Positions 22,963-35,475 of a stretch of DNA of 64,000 nucleotides are shown here, piece after piece. Source of the stretch: Chimonanthus salicifolius (lineage: Eukaryota > Streptophyta > Magnoliopsida > Laurales > Calycanthaceae); the NCBI GenBank assembly GCA_013350335.1, contig CM023539.1, positions 70,266,781-70,330,780 on the forward strand, in the 5' to 3' direction. The first letter of the stretch is position 1. Every line of letters starts with the position of its first letter. Below the pieces are notes generated by a model. That model worked only from the letters and a program-made list of their open reading frames with translations. It ran no database searches and was not told the DNA's origin. The translations under genes and the position numbers were made by a program.

Positions 22963-25900
22963 TCAAATTCCAGCCATACACTCCGGTGGGGGGACTAGAT
23001 TGCGTGTTTTGTCGGTGCAATAGTCGTAGATCATGTAGTTTAGTCGAACCCATCGATACCTTCGAGCTTGAATTGAATCAAGTTGTTGATACATGGGTGT
23101 ATCCCACCAGTTGTTTGCCTTAGCGATGCATCCGGCCGGGCCAGGTACGGTGCATGCCTCTATATCGAAGTCCTTGTAGTTGGCAAAGAATGGGGCCTTG
23201 GTCCAATCAGTCTTCTCCAATCCACCTCTTGTGGCCCAGTTATCCGCATCCCAGAGTGTAGAGTAGATACCCATGGGCTGAGAGTTGGGGTACGGAACCC
23301 CCTTTGCCTCATTGTTCTTGAACACCCTTATTGGAATTTCATCAACATAAAATCTGTGTAATGAGCATGCATGCATATCATTAAAAGCTCCACTTTAATT
23401 TCATGTTAAAGAAATTTTATTTTATTTTTTTATTTATCTTTGGAGACTTTCTCTACCAAGACATGATACCAAGACTTCTCTTTAAATATCATATATGAAT
23501 ATACTGTAAAGAGGGCTATATAAGTAAAACGCACATGAAGTTTGATTCCCATATAGTAATTTTGTCGTTTGACTTTAAAATTTTAAGAATCAATAGTTTA
23601 TATTCATCGAACTTTAAAAGGTCTAAGTTATCACAATTGGTGAATCTTACATACTTTATATGTATCGAATGCACTTAAATATATGAGGTTCATAATTCAT
23701 TTATGGAAAGTCTCAAAAGAGGAATCTTGCTTTGAAAGTCTCACTACTCCAACACTTGACTGGACCAGACCCAAGTAATTATTTAATTGGGGCTGTACCA
23801 ACCTACAGTCACCTTCTAAAGTTGCATAGGCATTATGTATAAATGATAAATGGTGAATAAACTCATTTTCATGGTAGCTATTATGAGAATGACATTAGAT
23901 GATCATTTCATCGAAGTTCGTATTCTACAAATATCTATTGTGAATTAGTTCACCAATTTACTTAATGAATTAGTTCTGTACACAAGTAAGTTTATTTCAA
24001 AGTGCATCACTTAATCAATATTACAGAAGACAAAGCTCAAATTTCTAAAACCATGTGAGATGCCTACATTCAACCATCAATTGAAGCATTTCAAATTTTT
24101 AAATATCTCTAAAAGGAAATTATTTATTATGAACAGGTTTGTTCTGAATTGGGAAACCAATGTTTGTAGAGACTGGTGTTTCTCCATTTTATACACATTA
24201 TTATAGATTTGAAATGCACCTGTCGAAAGACAGTTGAATTATTTTAGTCAATTTAATTATACTTAGAAAATACATTTAAATTGATTTTTGACACACTTAT
24301 AGTACATGTATGGGTCTTTCACATTTACTCATCTGTATTATCTAAATAAGTAATGCAAATATTAATTAGAAAATTCACAATAAACTCCTCTTTTTTTTTG
24401 AAATTTACGTGTGGGAAATCGTGAGAAAACAACGTAAAATCCCCATAAGTGATAACAGTGCCCTTAAGGCACACCAGGTGAAGCCAGGTGGTAATCTCGG
24501 CTGATATCCGATATATGTCGATGTTATATATTGCCAATATCAGACGATATTGATGGTTTTGATAAAAAAAAAATAGGAGAGAAAAATTTATTGGCCCAGA
24601 TATCGGTCAATATCGAAATATCGACCGATATTTCAACTGATACAGAGATTTTTACCCCTGGATAAAGCAATAGGAGCTCAAACCTACCACCTACCACTTC
24701 CCACTTCCCCTCAATCAACGTTAAACCTTTTACTAATAAAAGTATGCATCTTTTGGACTTAGGCGGGCCTTAAATTAAACTACATTCATGAACATGAGAT
24801 TATATACTGTTTTGAACTTTCCTTCTTTAATATTGCATTCAAAATGCCTTACTTCTTCAATGGTGCTCATCTTTGACAAATAACCAAAATACACAATTAT
24901 GTTGTCTGATTTGGAAGATATACGAGGGAAAAAAAGCATTTTGCCTTTTCATAAAACTGTTCTATTTTGTTATTTTGTAAAGAAAACATTACGAAAAAAA
25001 TAAAAATCTTAAAAAAGAAACATACTTACCGTTGATTTTTAGATTTGTTACCATGAAAGTAAAGTATTTGGAACTTGAGAACTCTTTTGAAATAGTTTGA
25101 AAAAAAAGGCATACATAAATAAAAAGAACCTCTGAATAATGTAAATATATATATATATATAAAATAAGGTATTTTGTGTGAATTTTAAAAAGATTCTTGC
25201 ATTTTCAATTACTGTAATTTCATCTTTTACATTTGAGGATTATTTGCAATTATATCTTATAATGTTATTATATGAGGAGTGTTTTCGTAAATAGGCTATG
25301 GTAACTTTTACTAAGTCCACTTGAGCCAATGCCAATTCATCATATATTGGCATGTAAAAGAAAAGTAGATAGGTGATAGATAAAATTGTTGCCCTTATTT
25401 TTGCCATCCTAGCCTTATTAGATGATCTATATATATATATAAGGTATTTTGTGTGAATTTTAAAAAGATCCTTGTATTTTCAATTACTGTAATTTCATCT
25501 TTTTACATTTGAGAATTATTTGCAAATATTTCTTGATATTATATTAGGAGTGTTTTAGTAAATAGGTTATAATAACTTATACAAAGTCCACTTGAACCAA
25601 TGCCCATTCATCAAAATATATGAGGCATGTAAAAGAAAACGTAGATAGGTGATAGATAAAATCAAATAAAAGAAAACGTATATGCGCCGGTTTCATAAGT
25701 GCTAGTTTAAAACCAAATAAAAGATCACATTTGAATATCAAGTATGATTAGTGAGGTTTTTATTTTGTGTAATTAAGATTACTAATAAAAATCAAAAGCT
25801 CAGAAACGGAACATCAAATTTACAGAGAACATGATAGGAGTTTGAAGTTACGAAAAAATTAGTTTTTGATAGGTTAAAATAAAAATGAAAAATTCAAAAG

Positions 25901-28900
25901 ACCAACACGATAAATGAGACCATAAAACTATAATGATAATGAATTTTAAAAATAATTAAAAATGTAACCTAGATTTGATTCATGTGTTTTATACTCCTTC
26001 CGTCCCATTTTAGTTGTCTCATTTGAAATATTTATATTTTTTAAGGAACTCTCTATATAAGGCTAGCACTTATGTGATCTCATCCATTTTCAACACATTT
26101 TATAATACTCAAATATAAATAAGACAACTATTTTGGAACAATTCTAAAATCCATATAGGACAATTAATTTGGGACAGAGGGAGTATAACATTAGACACCA
26201 ATTTTTGAGAATTTTTTTTTCATTTTATCCTAGCAAATGATTATAATGTCTTTAAATGTGGAAGAGTAAAATAAAATAAAAATATTTTCTTATCATTTTG
26301 TTACACATCAGTATTCGATTTTATAAAAATATCAATGTCAAAATTGAAATTTTGATCTGTCAATAGATTATGAGAATTCTGAATTCAATTTTTACTCTAC
26401 CACTCTATAGACCACTCTTCATAGAATTATTCCGTGTGTGGAAAAGAAGACTTATATATATACTTAGAGAATTAGTCAAATATTTTAAGGAAAAAAGAAC
26501 AAACAAAGTGTCTTGTCTTTCCGTTCCCAAATCCCAATACGTGTGATATTTTAGGGGTTGGATCTATTCAAAGTATTCATATCCAATCATTTAGCAATTA
26601 AATATGGAACCTAATTGGGTTGCCCGATATTGGTTGAACTACTGTTTTAGTGTAAACCAGCTACACTTGGATCATGAATTCAATAAAATAAATGAAGAAA
26701 AGCAGACAAGGGCAAGTGTTCAAGAACATTGAATGAAGGAAAATATCAACGTCCGAGTTTTAAATTCAATTAACTTAGACTCAACTGGCAATTAACTTGG
26801 ACGAGTTGGATAAATTTCTCCATTATTTTCTGAAAAATCTTAAAAAATAAAAATAATATATTGATTTTGAAAAGAAAATTGGAATCTAATTGACTAATCA
26901 AAATTTTAAACTACAATCACTCAAATTAAAACCAACTAAAACTTGTAATAAGTATAGCTTAAAAATTCAAAACTCAAACTTAACTGGAGTAATTGAGGAA
27001 AGATTTTGACTCGCCTAAAAACTAGATAAAATACATTGATTCAATCAACTCAAAATTCTATTGAATAAAGTCAACTGAAATTGACTCAGTTGAGTTTTTT
27101 TTTAAATTTTAAATTATGATAGCAAGTATATGAAGATCACAATAAATAAGTCGGAGCATTGATTTGAGAATGGAAGTCATAAGGACGAAAATGATAAAGA
27201 TAAAAAAACTAATCTTATTTAAATTCCAGAGGAGAGGGTACTATGATGCCCGAACTAGCTAAACTTGACAAAATTGTTTGAATCATTTACAAATTTGAGC
27301 TCTAATCTAAAGTTTTGCTTAATTGTTTCTATAAGTAGAAGTTGAGATATAAATTTAAAAGATATCGATATTTTTAAAAAATTATATAGGTTAAAATTTA
27401 GTAATTTCAGTTAAATTTAAAATTTTAATCAAATTTTAAATATTTTAGTCAAATTTCAATTTTTTTGATGATTTCATTTGTTAACAAATTTAATCAATAA
27501 TATAGTTGATATAACTAAAATATCAATTGACATGTTTTGGTACTTTTAAGAATTAAAATATTCATCTTCATAAAATTTGAAACTAAAGGCGAGAATTCAC
27601 ATTCCAAGTATTCAACATTTGAACTTCACAAGTCACAACTCTCAACACGGTACAAGAACCGAATCATATTCACGGGCCCACTTTTAAATGTATTGCATTG
27701 CATTGAAAAGAAAAGGTATTGTATTGTAGAAAATCTATTGCATAAGTAAAAGAAAACAAAACTGGGAAAAAAAAACCCTCTAACCTATGTAATTAAATAA
27801 TCAGTTTTCATGTGTCATTTTAAATTTTAATGATATTGTATTAATTTATTTGACACAATAATTTTACTAAATTAAACTAAAGATTATTGAAATCATTTTT
27901 AAAAATAATATTTACTTAAATATCCCTATCTTCTAGATTTAAGTAAAATAGACAGTTAGCAAATAATTTCATTTTAATCTTCTATTTATTTAGTTTAAAT
28001 TAAGTGACTTTATAAGTTATTGAGATTATTAATAGAAAATATTTTTTAATGAAGGTGGTTGACTAAGGCACCAGATATCATTCAAACTTTGGTAAAAATT
28101 GAAATCAAAATCCCTGTATATTCCAAAAATACAAAGGAAATTGATACGAAATCGAATTGAAAGAAAACGGAAAATGAATAAATATGGAAAAATGAATGAA
28201 AATTGAGGATAGAGATTTCACTTCAAAGGAAGATCAACATTCTATGATTTCACTTAAAGGATAAACCCACCTCTTAACCATTGTCACAAGTCTCGTTATC
28301 GGGATATTAACAGGCAATTGTTAATAGTGAGATATTTTCAAATTCACAGATTTTTATTGAGAAAATCTCATAAAAAATATAATATTTAAAAAAAAATTAA
28401 TAAATAAATAATGTGGCCAGAGTTTGAAAATATAGATGATACTTAAGAAATAAAAAATGTATATTTAGCCCAAGTGTTTTTAACGAGAATTTAATAGTAA
28501 AATCTCACGATTTTAACTGGAATTTACTGTTTCTTGCAATAAAAATATATTTTTAACAAGAATTTACCGTTAAAAATGGCAGACGCGATAAACTCGTGTT
28601 TTTAACACGCAAAATTTATTATGCCAATATTTTCATCATAAAAACAAAAATATCAGCTATATTTGTTTCATTGCTCCTAACTACAGAACTACTTGTGAAA
28701 AAGACTCTTCTGTACTTTTATTATTCAGTTAGTTTATAAGTATTAAATTAAATTAAATTTACAACTCAAACTGAAAACTCCCTATGTGCCTTATAGTAAT
28801 TTCCACTTGTTACCAATGAGACAGATGTTCTTGATTGCCTCACATCCCTTATTATTTTATAACACATAATCATTAAAAGGAGCAACTCCTACCCCTTTCC

Positions 28901-30229
28901 TTTATCACCTCCCTAGGTGTGAACAAGGCTTGCTTCCCTAGAAAAAGATGGATTTACTTACAAAATGTTTTAACCTTTTAGTTTTACATGAATTTATAGA
29001 TGAATATACATTACTTAAATAATTGAGAGTGGACTTTATCGAATCAAACAATTCTTTTTTTACTTTTCAATGTGAAATGAAATGAATACACATCAATTAA
29101 AATTAAATTTAAATTCAAAAGGTTGAATGATTTCTGGAGTGATTTTGACTAGCTAGTACTTACATGGGCCAGTTATTCTAACGCTATGGCCACCAATGAG
29201 GAAAGCAAAAGTGACAAGAAAGAGACAATTGCGAAGAAAGAAAGATGAATTTGTTGTGTGGTCAAATCAAAATAATTTTTTTAAATTAGTGTTTTATCGA
29301 TGTTCATTCACACGTCCAATAGAAGAGATTAGAATTTATCAAATTGGTGTGCTAAGTTATAAATCAGCCTCAGAAAGTGAAAGGTTTGAATTTGAATCCT
29401 CTTCCACTTCAAAAGATCTAAATTTTAGTCCTGTTCTTTAAAAGGCTTTAGACTTCCCTAAAGAAAAGATTAGATAATATAAATATATAACGTTTTGTTG
29501 ATGTTGGACTTACACAATGTGATGGCGATTCCATAAGATAGAGTAGGTGTGAAATTCAGCAGATGGATCAAACCAAAGATTCACTCTCTGCTCTCGATCG
29601 CCCTTCCCATGCGCGTAAACGTTTGTTTGGACTGTGTATGGCTGCCCTGACCTGTTCCCTAAGAATTCGAAGTCCGATTCATCTCGAATTGTATCTGTCT
29701 CCGAATTCAACTGCAAAATCAAGTAACGAGTGACTTTTAAATAAGCAAAAGAAAAAATTTAAAATTTAAAAGATTAATGTTGTGAAATCAACAAAATTAC
29801 GTACGTAAAATGCAGTGACAGTCCCGGCAGAGTCGCCGGGAATGAGCTTGATTTTCATGCTCACGCGACCGAACATGTATTTGCTCTTCGAAGCGAAACC
29901 GCAACCTTGGAGATAATTAAAGAGGAAAACGATTGAAGACCCATCAACAGCATTTGATTAGATTATAAGCAGAAAGAAGAAGAGGGTAGAGTAGCAGACT
30001 TGGAAACAAGTGAAGAAATGAGAGGAAGGAGAAGTTTATTTGGAGCGAGCTTACCAGATGATTGATCCAGCAAGAGCTGAATTGCAGTCCCATTTTCCAT
30101 TTGTTTGATGTGGGACTCTGACCAAGTGATTTTGAAATCCTGTAGAAATGTGGCCGGTTTAGCAATGGATGGTCGGAAGAAAGTGAGAACCAGAGAGAGA
30201 ATGAGAAGAAGGAAGGAGATGTTTTCCAT
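22963..30229 (-). CDS. XTH: Xyloglucan endotransglucosylase/hydrolase
   Basis: This is a GH16 cell-wall enzyme that cuts xyloglucan and rejoins or hydrolyses it in the apoplast. Exons are 30229-30055, 29905-29805, 29710-29514 and 23353-22963. They total 864 nt, giving 287 residues, normal for the family. Frames join cleanly and all introns are GT-AG. Residues 1-23 form a signal peptide rich in Leu/Phe. Exon 3 has the catalytic strand '[11 protein letters not shown]', keeping the ExDxE acids, followed by an N-glycosylation site NRSG. Exon 4 has '[12 protein letters not shown]' and 'DWTKAPF', and a C-terminal XET_C domain with four cysteines ('[11 protein letters not shown]', 'YDYC', 'PPEC'). 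The usual 'DEIDFEF' has Ser in place of Ile, and the preceding His is Arg. Intron 3 is about 6.2 kb and repeat-filled. The start is the first ATG before the signal peptide. Confidence 0.94.
24480..24665. repeat. GATATCGG-rich repeat in XTH intron 3
   Basis: There is a dense series of 'gatatcggtcaatatcg', 'tatcgaccgatattt' and similar partly palindromic words. A related cluster ('atatcaaccgatatttt') occurs near 40410-40500, so this is a dispersed family. The boundaries are not sharp. Confidence 0.6.
25147..25660. repeat. Direct duplication of ~240 bp in XTH intron 3
   Basis: Two copies at about 25147-25386 and 25427-25660 each start with an (AT)n run and 'aaggtattttgtgtgaattt'. Each continues with 'aattactgtaatttcatct' and 'gtccacttga', and ends 'gtagataggtgatagataaa'. 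The copies differ by point changes and small indels. Confidence 0.88.
25994..26183. mobile_element. Stowaway MITE (190 bp), TA target site
   Basis: The ends are CTCCTTCCGTCCCA and, inward on the other strand, CTCCCTCTGTCCCA, flanked by TA on both sides. This is the classic 'CTCCCTCCGTCCCA' Tc1/mariner-related Stowaway. A relative sits at 42157-42347 and shares the 'aaactctctatataaggctagcac' type core. Confidence 0.93.
26184..29505. other. Rest of XTH intron 3, no gene
   Basis: This is very AT-rich intronic DNA with many 'aattaaat'-type words. A basic frame at 29196-29441 (81 residues, starting '[18 protein letters not shown]') is isolated and matches nothing I know. I do not call it a gene. 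Confidence 0.4.
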
Positions 30230-31077
30230 TTTGAATTTGGAATGACATAAGGTAGAAACACCAATACCTGGTTAAATGGGCTTTACAATGACAAGGTGGG
30301 GTAATGGACTGTGGGACTGTGAGAGGAGAATTGATTTGTAAAGCGCTCTCTTTTCAAAAGAGTATTAGAATGATTTTGTTAGCTCGTGAAACTTATAAAT
30401 TTTTAGTATTTTTCTTTTCTTTTTTTATCTTTTAATCATCATGATAAATTATTCTCTTTAAGAAGAAGGGTTAGCGGTACAAATCAATTCTACTATGGAA
30501 GGGGAGGGGCCAACTGTATGACAGTAGTTGCATTTGAAAGAGGTAAATTTTGTAGGAGTATATGCAGATTTCTCCTATTTTGTTTAGTAATTACAATGAA
30601 AAAGGTATTGAAGGAAAAAAAAATGTACCTTGAGAGAGATGTAAAGTGATTACCTTTAAAAGGTTTTTCAAATCTGTATTAGAGAGTGGAAACATAGGGA
30701 CTTTCTAGTCTTTTTCCTTTTGCCAAATGGGTGCAACTTTTCTTCTCTCTACCTCTCGTCGAAACATAATTAATGTTTTAAAATTTTGATCTGAATTGAT
30801 TTCTAAAATAGTTCAGCTTTCAAGATGGATCAGCTAGTTCAAGAATTATTTCATTTTTTATTTATTTTATTTTTATACATTTATTCCCTAAAAATTGTCA
30901 TCTTAAATTTTTAATGTGATTTTTTAATTTTTATAATTTTGATATTTACATTTTAAATTTAAAACTTATTATATCTTAATAGCATTATATCAACATCACG
31001 GTTCAACAATTTGATCCAGCAGTGCAACTTAATTAGAATAAATTATTATAAGAAACCATTCAATCGACAATTTAACT
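30230..31077. promoter_or_regulatory. XTH upstream region
   Basis: Between the XTH start codon and the solo LTR lie about 850 bp. They must contain the leader and proximal promoter. I see no clear TATA box or element that can be named with confidence. The LTR beyond it limits the native promoter length. Confidence 0.4.
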
Positions 31078-31082
31078 GTTTG

Positions 31083-34000
31083 TGTAACAACCTGACCCAA
31101 TTTTTTGAGATTCTAGGGTCTTAGTAGCAGTGGACCCCGCGGTGGGCCTCGGTTTGCCCGATTTCGAGTTTGGCGACTCGAAGGGCATTTTGGTAATTTG
31201 AATTATTGAAATTCTTGTCATGCCAAAATATTTGAAAATCACACATTTTCTCTCTCTTGATGTTCAACATTCAAACGGTTTTCAGGTTTTAAATTTAATT
31301 TGTTATTTTTGCAAAAAAGAAGAAGAAGAAGAGATTAAACCATAAGGAAACCCTAAACCCTAATCCTTACATACCCCCCTTTTTGCAGCACTATAGCAAT
31401 GGAAACTATAATGTCGCTTCTCTCATCTCTCTCCCTCTCGGTTCTCTCTTTTCCCCATCAATCGCCCCTCTCCTCTTCTCTCTTTTCTCTCTCAATCTTC
31501 TCTTCTCCTCTCGGTGTCTCTCTTTTCTTACTCTCGGCTCGATCTCTAACCCCGTTTCTCCGTCACTGTTCTCCCCTCCTCGGCTCAAGCAGCCCCGGTT
31601 CGTCAAATCTACCTGATACCAAATCTCCTCGCTGCTGTCAGAGTCCGATCTGAGGTACTTCCCTTTTCTCCATTTTTTCTCTCCTATTTTCCCTATTTTC
31701 CCTTCTTTTCCCCCTCTTTCCCTCTTTTTCCCTCTTTTTTCCCTCAGTTTCCCTGTTTCCCAACTGGATTGTTGACTCAACTCAGTTGAGTTACCGAGTT
31801 GACTCAGCTGAGTTAATTTTGGGCAACCCAGGCCCAGTCTGCTGTGTAGCCCAGAGGACCTGGCCTTTCTGCAAAGGCCAACTTCAGGCCCGACCCAGCT
31901 CACCAGTCTTGGTTCAGCCCAGCTAGGCCTAGACCCAATTCGGCCATTCAGGCCCAGTCCTGGTCCAGCCCACCTTCAGCCCAGCCCAGTTCCAACTGGC
32001 CCAACCTTCGGCCCGGCCTGATTTCAGGCCTGGTCCGTTTCGACCCTGTTTCAGGCTCGGCCTGTTTCGACCCAGTTTTGGGCCAGACCCAATTTCAAAC
32101 CCAGTTCCAGTTTTTGGCTCAGTTTCAAGCCTAGCCCAATTTTGGACCCAGTTTTCAGTTTCGGGCCCACTTCAGTTCAATTTGGACCAAACTCGCTTTC
32201 GGGCCCGTTTGTGGTCCAGATTTAGTTTGACCCGTTTTGCCTAGTTACTTATTCTTGTGCTCTTGTTTCAACAGATTGAACTTCCTTCAACCCAGCGGAA
32301 CTGTTTTCTCACTTTGGTTTCAGCACCACGCACACAGGTGAGGGGACTCACCATCGATTTTATCATGCACTTATGCATACTACTTCTCTATCAAATGTTC
32401 TGGTACGGAATGCGGCAAATGGGATTCCCTGGCATGTTGTAGGATCGAATGCGGTAGATAGTAGATGGTATTGACTACTATGCTTGTTTGGAACATGGTA
32501 TGATTGATAACGTGTTTAGATGTTACATGCTAGTATGTGATAGTTAGATATCTATACACCTGATGAATGAATGTGATATTATTTTGTATAACCACATTTT
32601 ATTGTTTAATGATGATTGACTGATAACATGTTTGAGTGCCAATATGTTGGTTTACTAAAGATAGCTATGCACATACTTAATTATGATTCATTATTACCGT
32701 TTTGGTAACATGCTTATAAACAACTATGCATGCAGTAGCTAGTAATTGTGTGATGTCAATGGGGCATAAGTAATAGGCTACACCAGGATCTAGAGACTCC
32801 CCCTAGCCTATCAGGTAGTTGGGGTTAAAGGTTGTGTGAAACCATGCAGTGGAAGCGTGGTTGAGCTATGGATTACCCGGTGGTGGATCATGGGTGGATG
32901 TACTTCCTAGTGTGGGTTTGTCTACCCTTTGTGGCCTTTTAATGCTCCTATGCTCCTATAGGAGAGCATTGTCTGGCTTGGAGGGCGAGGTACCCTGGAG
33001 TCTCAGTCGGGACAAACGGTGAGGCAACCATGATGACCTAAGGGAAGTCCCTGGGTTGAGTATTGATTTACCCAAGGTAAACTTAGAGGTCATTACAGAC
33101 ACGATACCCGATAGCGTGATGGATGAGGTGATCCCCGAATGACCGAGTAGGCTGAGGATGTACTCTCCGGCTCATTATTTGAGGGATAGTACGATGAGAG
33201 ACAACTCCTGCTGGTATGGTTTATGATTCCAGGATGACCGAGTAGGCTGAAGACGTGCTCGCCCGCTCATTGGTTGAGGATGGTGTGATGAGATGTTCCA
33301 GGCTAGGACACCTGTAGGGTGGGGACAGCCTGCGGCGTGGTGTGATGAGATGTTCCAAGCTACGACACCTGTAGGGTGAGTACAGTCTGAGGTATGGTAG
33401 TCCAGGCTATGATACCAGCAGGGTGGGTACAGCTTGAGGTATGGTATCCCAGGCTATGACACCTGTACGGTGGGTATAGTCTGAGGTATGGTATTCCAGG
33501 CTAGAACACCTGTATGGTGGGGACAGCCTGTGGTGTGATATGGTACAATGTTTCGGACTAGGACACCTTCGGGGTGTCGATAATCTGTGGTGTGTGGGTT
33601 TTCGTGGAGGTAGCCCGAGAGGTAGGGCAGTCGTAGAGTACATTGAGTGATTACTGGGTCTCCCTGGGAGCCAATGGGTTGAGTGTCTATTTGTCCACAT
33701 TTTGGCTGAGTGATGTGGTAGTGTGTTTACCCGCGGTTATAACTTTGGAGTTCATTGTTGAGACTTGTGTTGTAGGTGTTGACTCACCGGAAATTTATGG
33801 GCACTTAACGAGTGAGTTCGGCAGGCTCACTCGGTAGAAGACCTATAGAATTTCGAGAGGGGCGTTTATGCCGATTATGTGGAGACCGACGAGCAGGGTC
33901 CGAGGTCACAGGTGTGACTACTGAGGGTCTAGTACTCGGTCGAGGAGACCACAGATGAATCTGGTTGGCAGTCCGTAGAGGACTAAAGCGGTAGTTACCC

Positions 34001-34686
34001 CCGTGTGATAGTCTGTTTGGGACTCTAGTGAGCCCAGCTTATGGGTTAGTTGTCGTATGTGTACGGGTTGTTCTGTGAAGGTCATAGGACTGTAAAGGTT
34101 GGGCATATAAGGGAGTTGCCTTAGAGTTGCATTGGGTTGGTTAGAGGATGTGCTAGAGGCCCGGTTGACGTAGGACCGTGTACTAGAGGTAGGGCACACG
34201 TTTGTATGGTCGTGCATGTAGACATCCTAGACATTGGTGTGTCCATATAATTATATGCAGTATATGGTTGATGACATATGATGCATGTGTTACCCTCACT
34301 GGGCATGTAGAGTTCACCCCTTACCTCACAGGTACTTCATAGAGGAAGGGTCGGCGGGACCCTTAGTCGGACATTGGGCGTAGAGTTGTAACTTTGTACT
34401 TTGTCATGGTTCCATTTTGTAATTGGGGACTTGCTAATGTATTTGACATATGCGTACTTTTCATTGAGTTGAATGAATGTAATAATGGAATAAGGTTATT
34501 GTTCCTAATTATGATTAATATTTTATTGGTACTATTGGTTATTGGTTTAATTGTGGGTTGCCCGTGGTACTTTGAATTGCACGAGCAATGTCTCCCATTT
34601 AAAAAAAAATACCCTTGAAATAGTAACAGATCGGTTTCGGGACTTTGTATCAGTTTAATGTACTCGAAGCGGGACGGGTCGTTACA
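31083..34686 (+). mobile_element. Solo LTR of a large gypsy-type retrotransposon (3604 bp), TSD GTTTG
   Basis: It starts TGTAACAACCTGACCC and ends GGGACGGGTCGTTACA, so the ends are short inverted repeats of TG...CA type. A perfect TSD GTTTG lies at 31078-31082 and 34687-34691. No internal domain, primer-binding site or second LTR is present, so recombination has left one LTR. Inside are a telo-box-like 'aaaccctaaaccctaa' near 31351, a CT-rich run (31405-31760), a 'ggccca'-rich run (31830-32230) and tandem repeats (33296-33600). The ends resemble long-LTR gypsy elements (Tekay/Del type), which is an inference from ends and size. The strand is inferred from the leader-like layout. Confidence 0.88.
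33296..33600. repeat. Tandem repeats of ~60 bp inside the solo LTR
   Basis: About five diverged units each carry 'ccaggcta.gacacctg', then 'gggtgggtacag' and 'ctgaggtatggta'. A related pair 'gatgaccgagtaggctga' precedes them at about 33140 and 33230. They produce artefactual reading frames on both strands. Confidence 0.85.
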
Positions 34687-34691
34687 GTTTG

Positions 34692-35475
34692 GGAAATGGA
34701 AATCTAAGCCTTCATCATCCAGCAGCACACGTGGCCCCATTATGATTTATGATAGTGGACCATGAACTATTGCTTAAAATTCCAGCCATCGAAGCTACCA
34801 GATTTCAGTATCAGTTACAATCCATCAATTGGACAGCGAGCATTGTTTAAGGACATTATTTGGTTGTGAGCCTTAGCGGGTTGGCCATTAAAAAATTATG
34901 ACTGGGTAATGGCCTCACCCACCCACAACCACTGTCCATGCGCCGCTACGCTTGACCGTTTGATTAGGGCCCATGTACTACTTGTTTTCAATTGATAAAA
35001 CTTCAGTCTTGGGCCTCGACTTTCAGAGATCAAATGATATTGAAATATTAATTCAAAAATTAGTATTTTCACTCATGTAGTATTTACATTATATTTTATA
35101 CTAATTAATATCCATAGTAAATATATCAAAGTATATGAAGAATTCAACAATAATATTTCAAAGAATGCATATAGTTTCAGGCACATTAATTGTTTACTTT
35201 AATTTCTATGATTTCTCCAAGATATTATTAATTTACAAAAATTGATCCTTTTTAAAAGAATTACATGAATACAATGATACTTGTAGAGATTTGTCAGTGA
35301 TTGTTATGCTCTTTAATTTTTACAGTGTAGTTAAAGAATACTTCGGACTAATAGACCATGCTTATTAAAAAACCTAAAGATTAACATAAGATTAGAAGAA
35401 ATTACTTTATTAGATTTATTAAACTAAGATTGTAATAGTACAAGTGAAAATCTGGTGCAGACATCACACCCAATA
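34692..35475. other. Intergenic, no gene
   Basis: This is native-looking AT-rich DNA right of the LTR. Near 35460 an acceptor-like 'ctggtgcag' precedes the start codon of the next gene. It suggests an unseen upstream leader exon. Confidence 0.4.

Noticed and set aside
29196..29441. Basic 81-codon frame inside XTH intron 3
   Set aside because: It is isolated, AT-rich and matches no family. Likely chance, although it is the cleanest frame in that intron.
31383..31903. Leu/Ser-rich plus frames and a 165-codon Arg/Glu-rich minus frame
   Set aside because: They are produced by the CT-rich run inside the solo LTR.
33407..34306. Minus-strand frames in the solo LTR
   Set aside because: They follow the ~60-bp tandem repeats, with no protein family and no conserved start.
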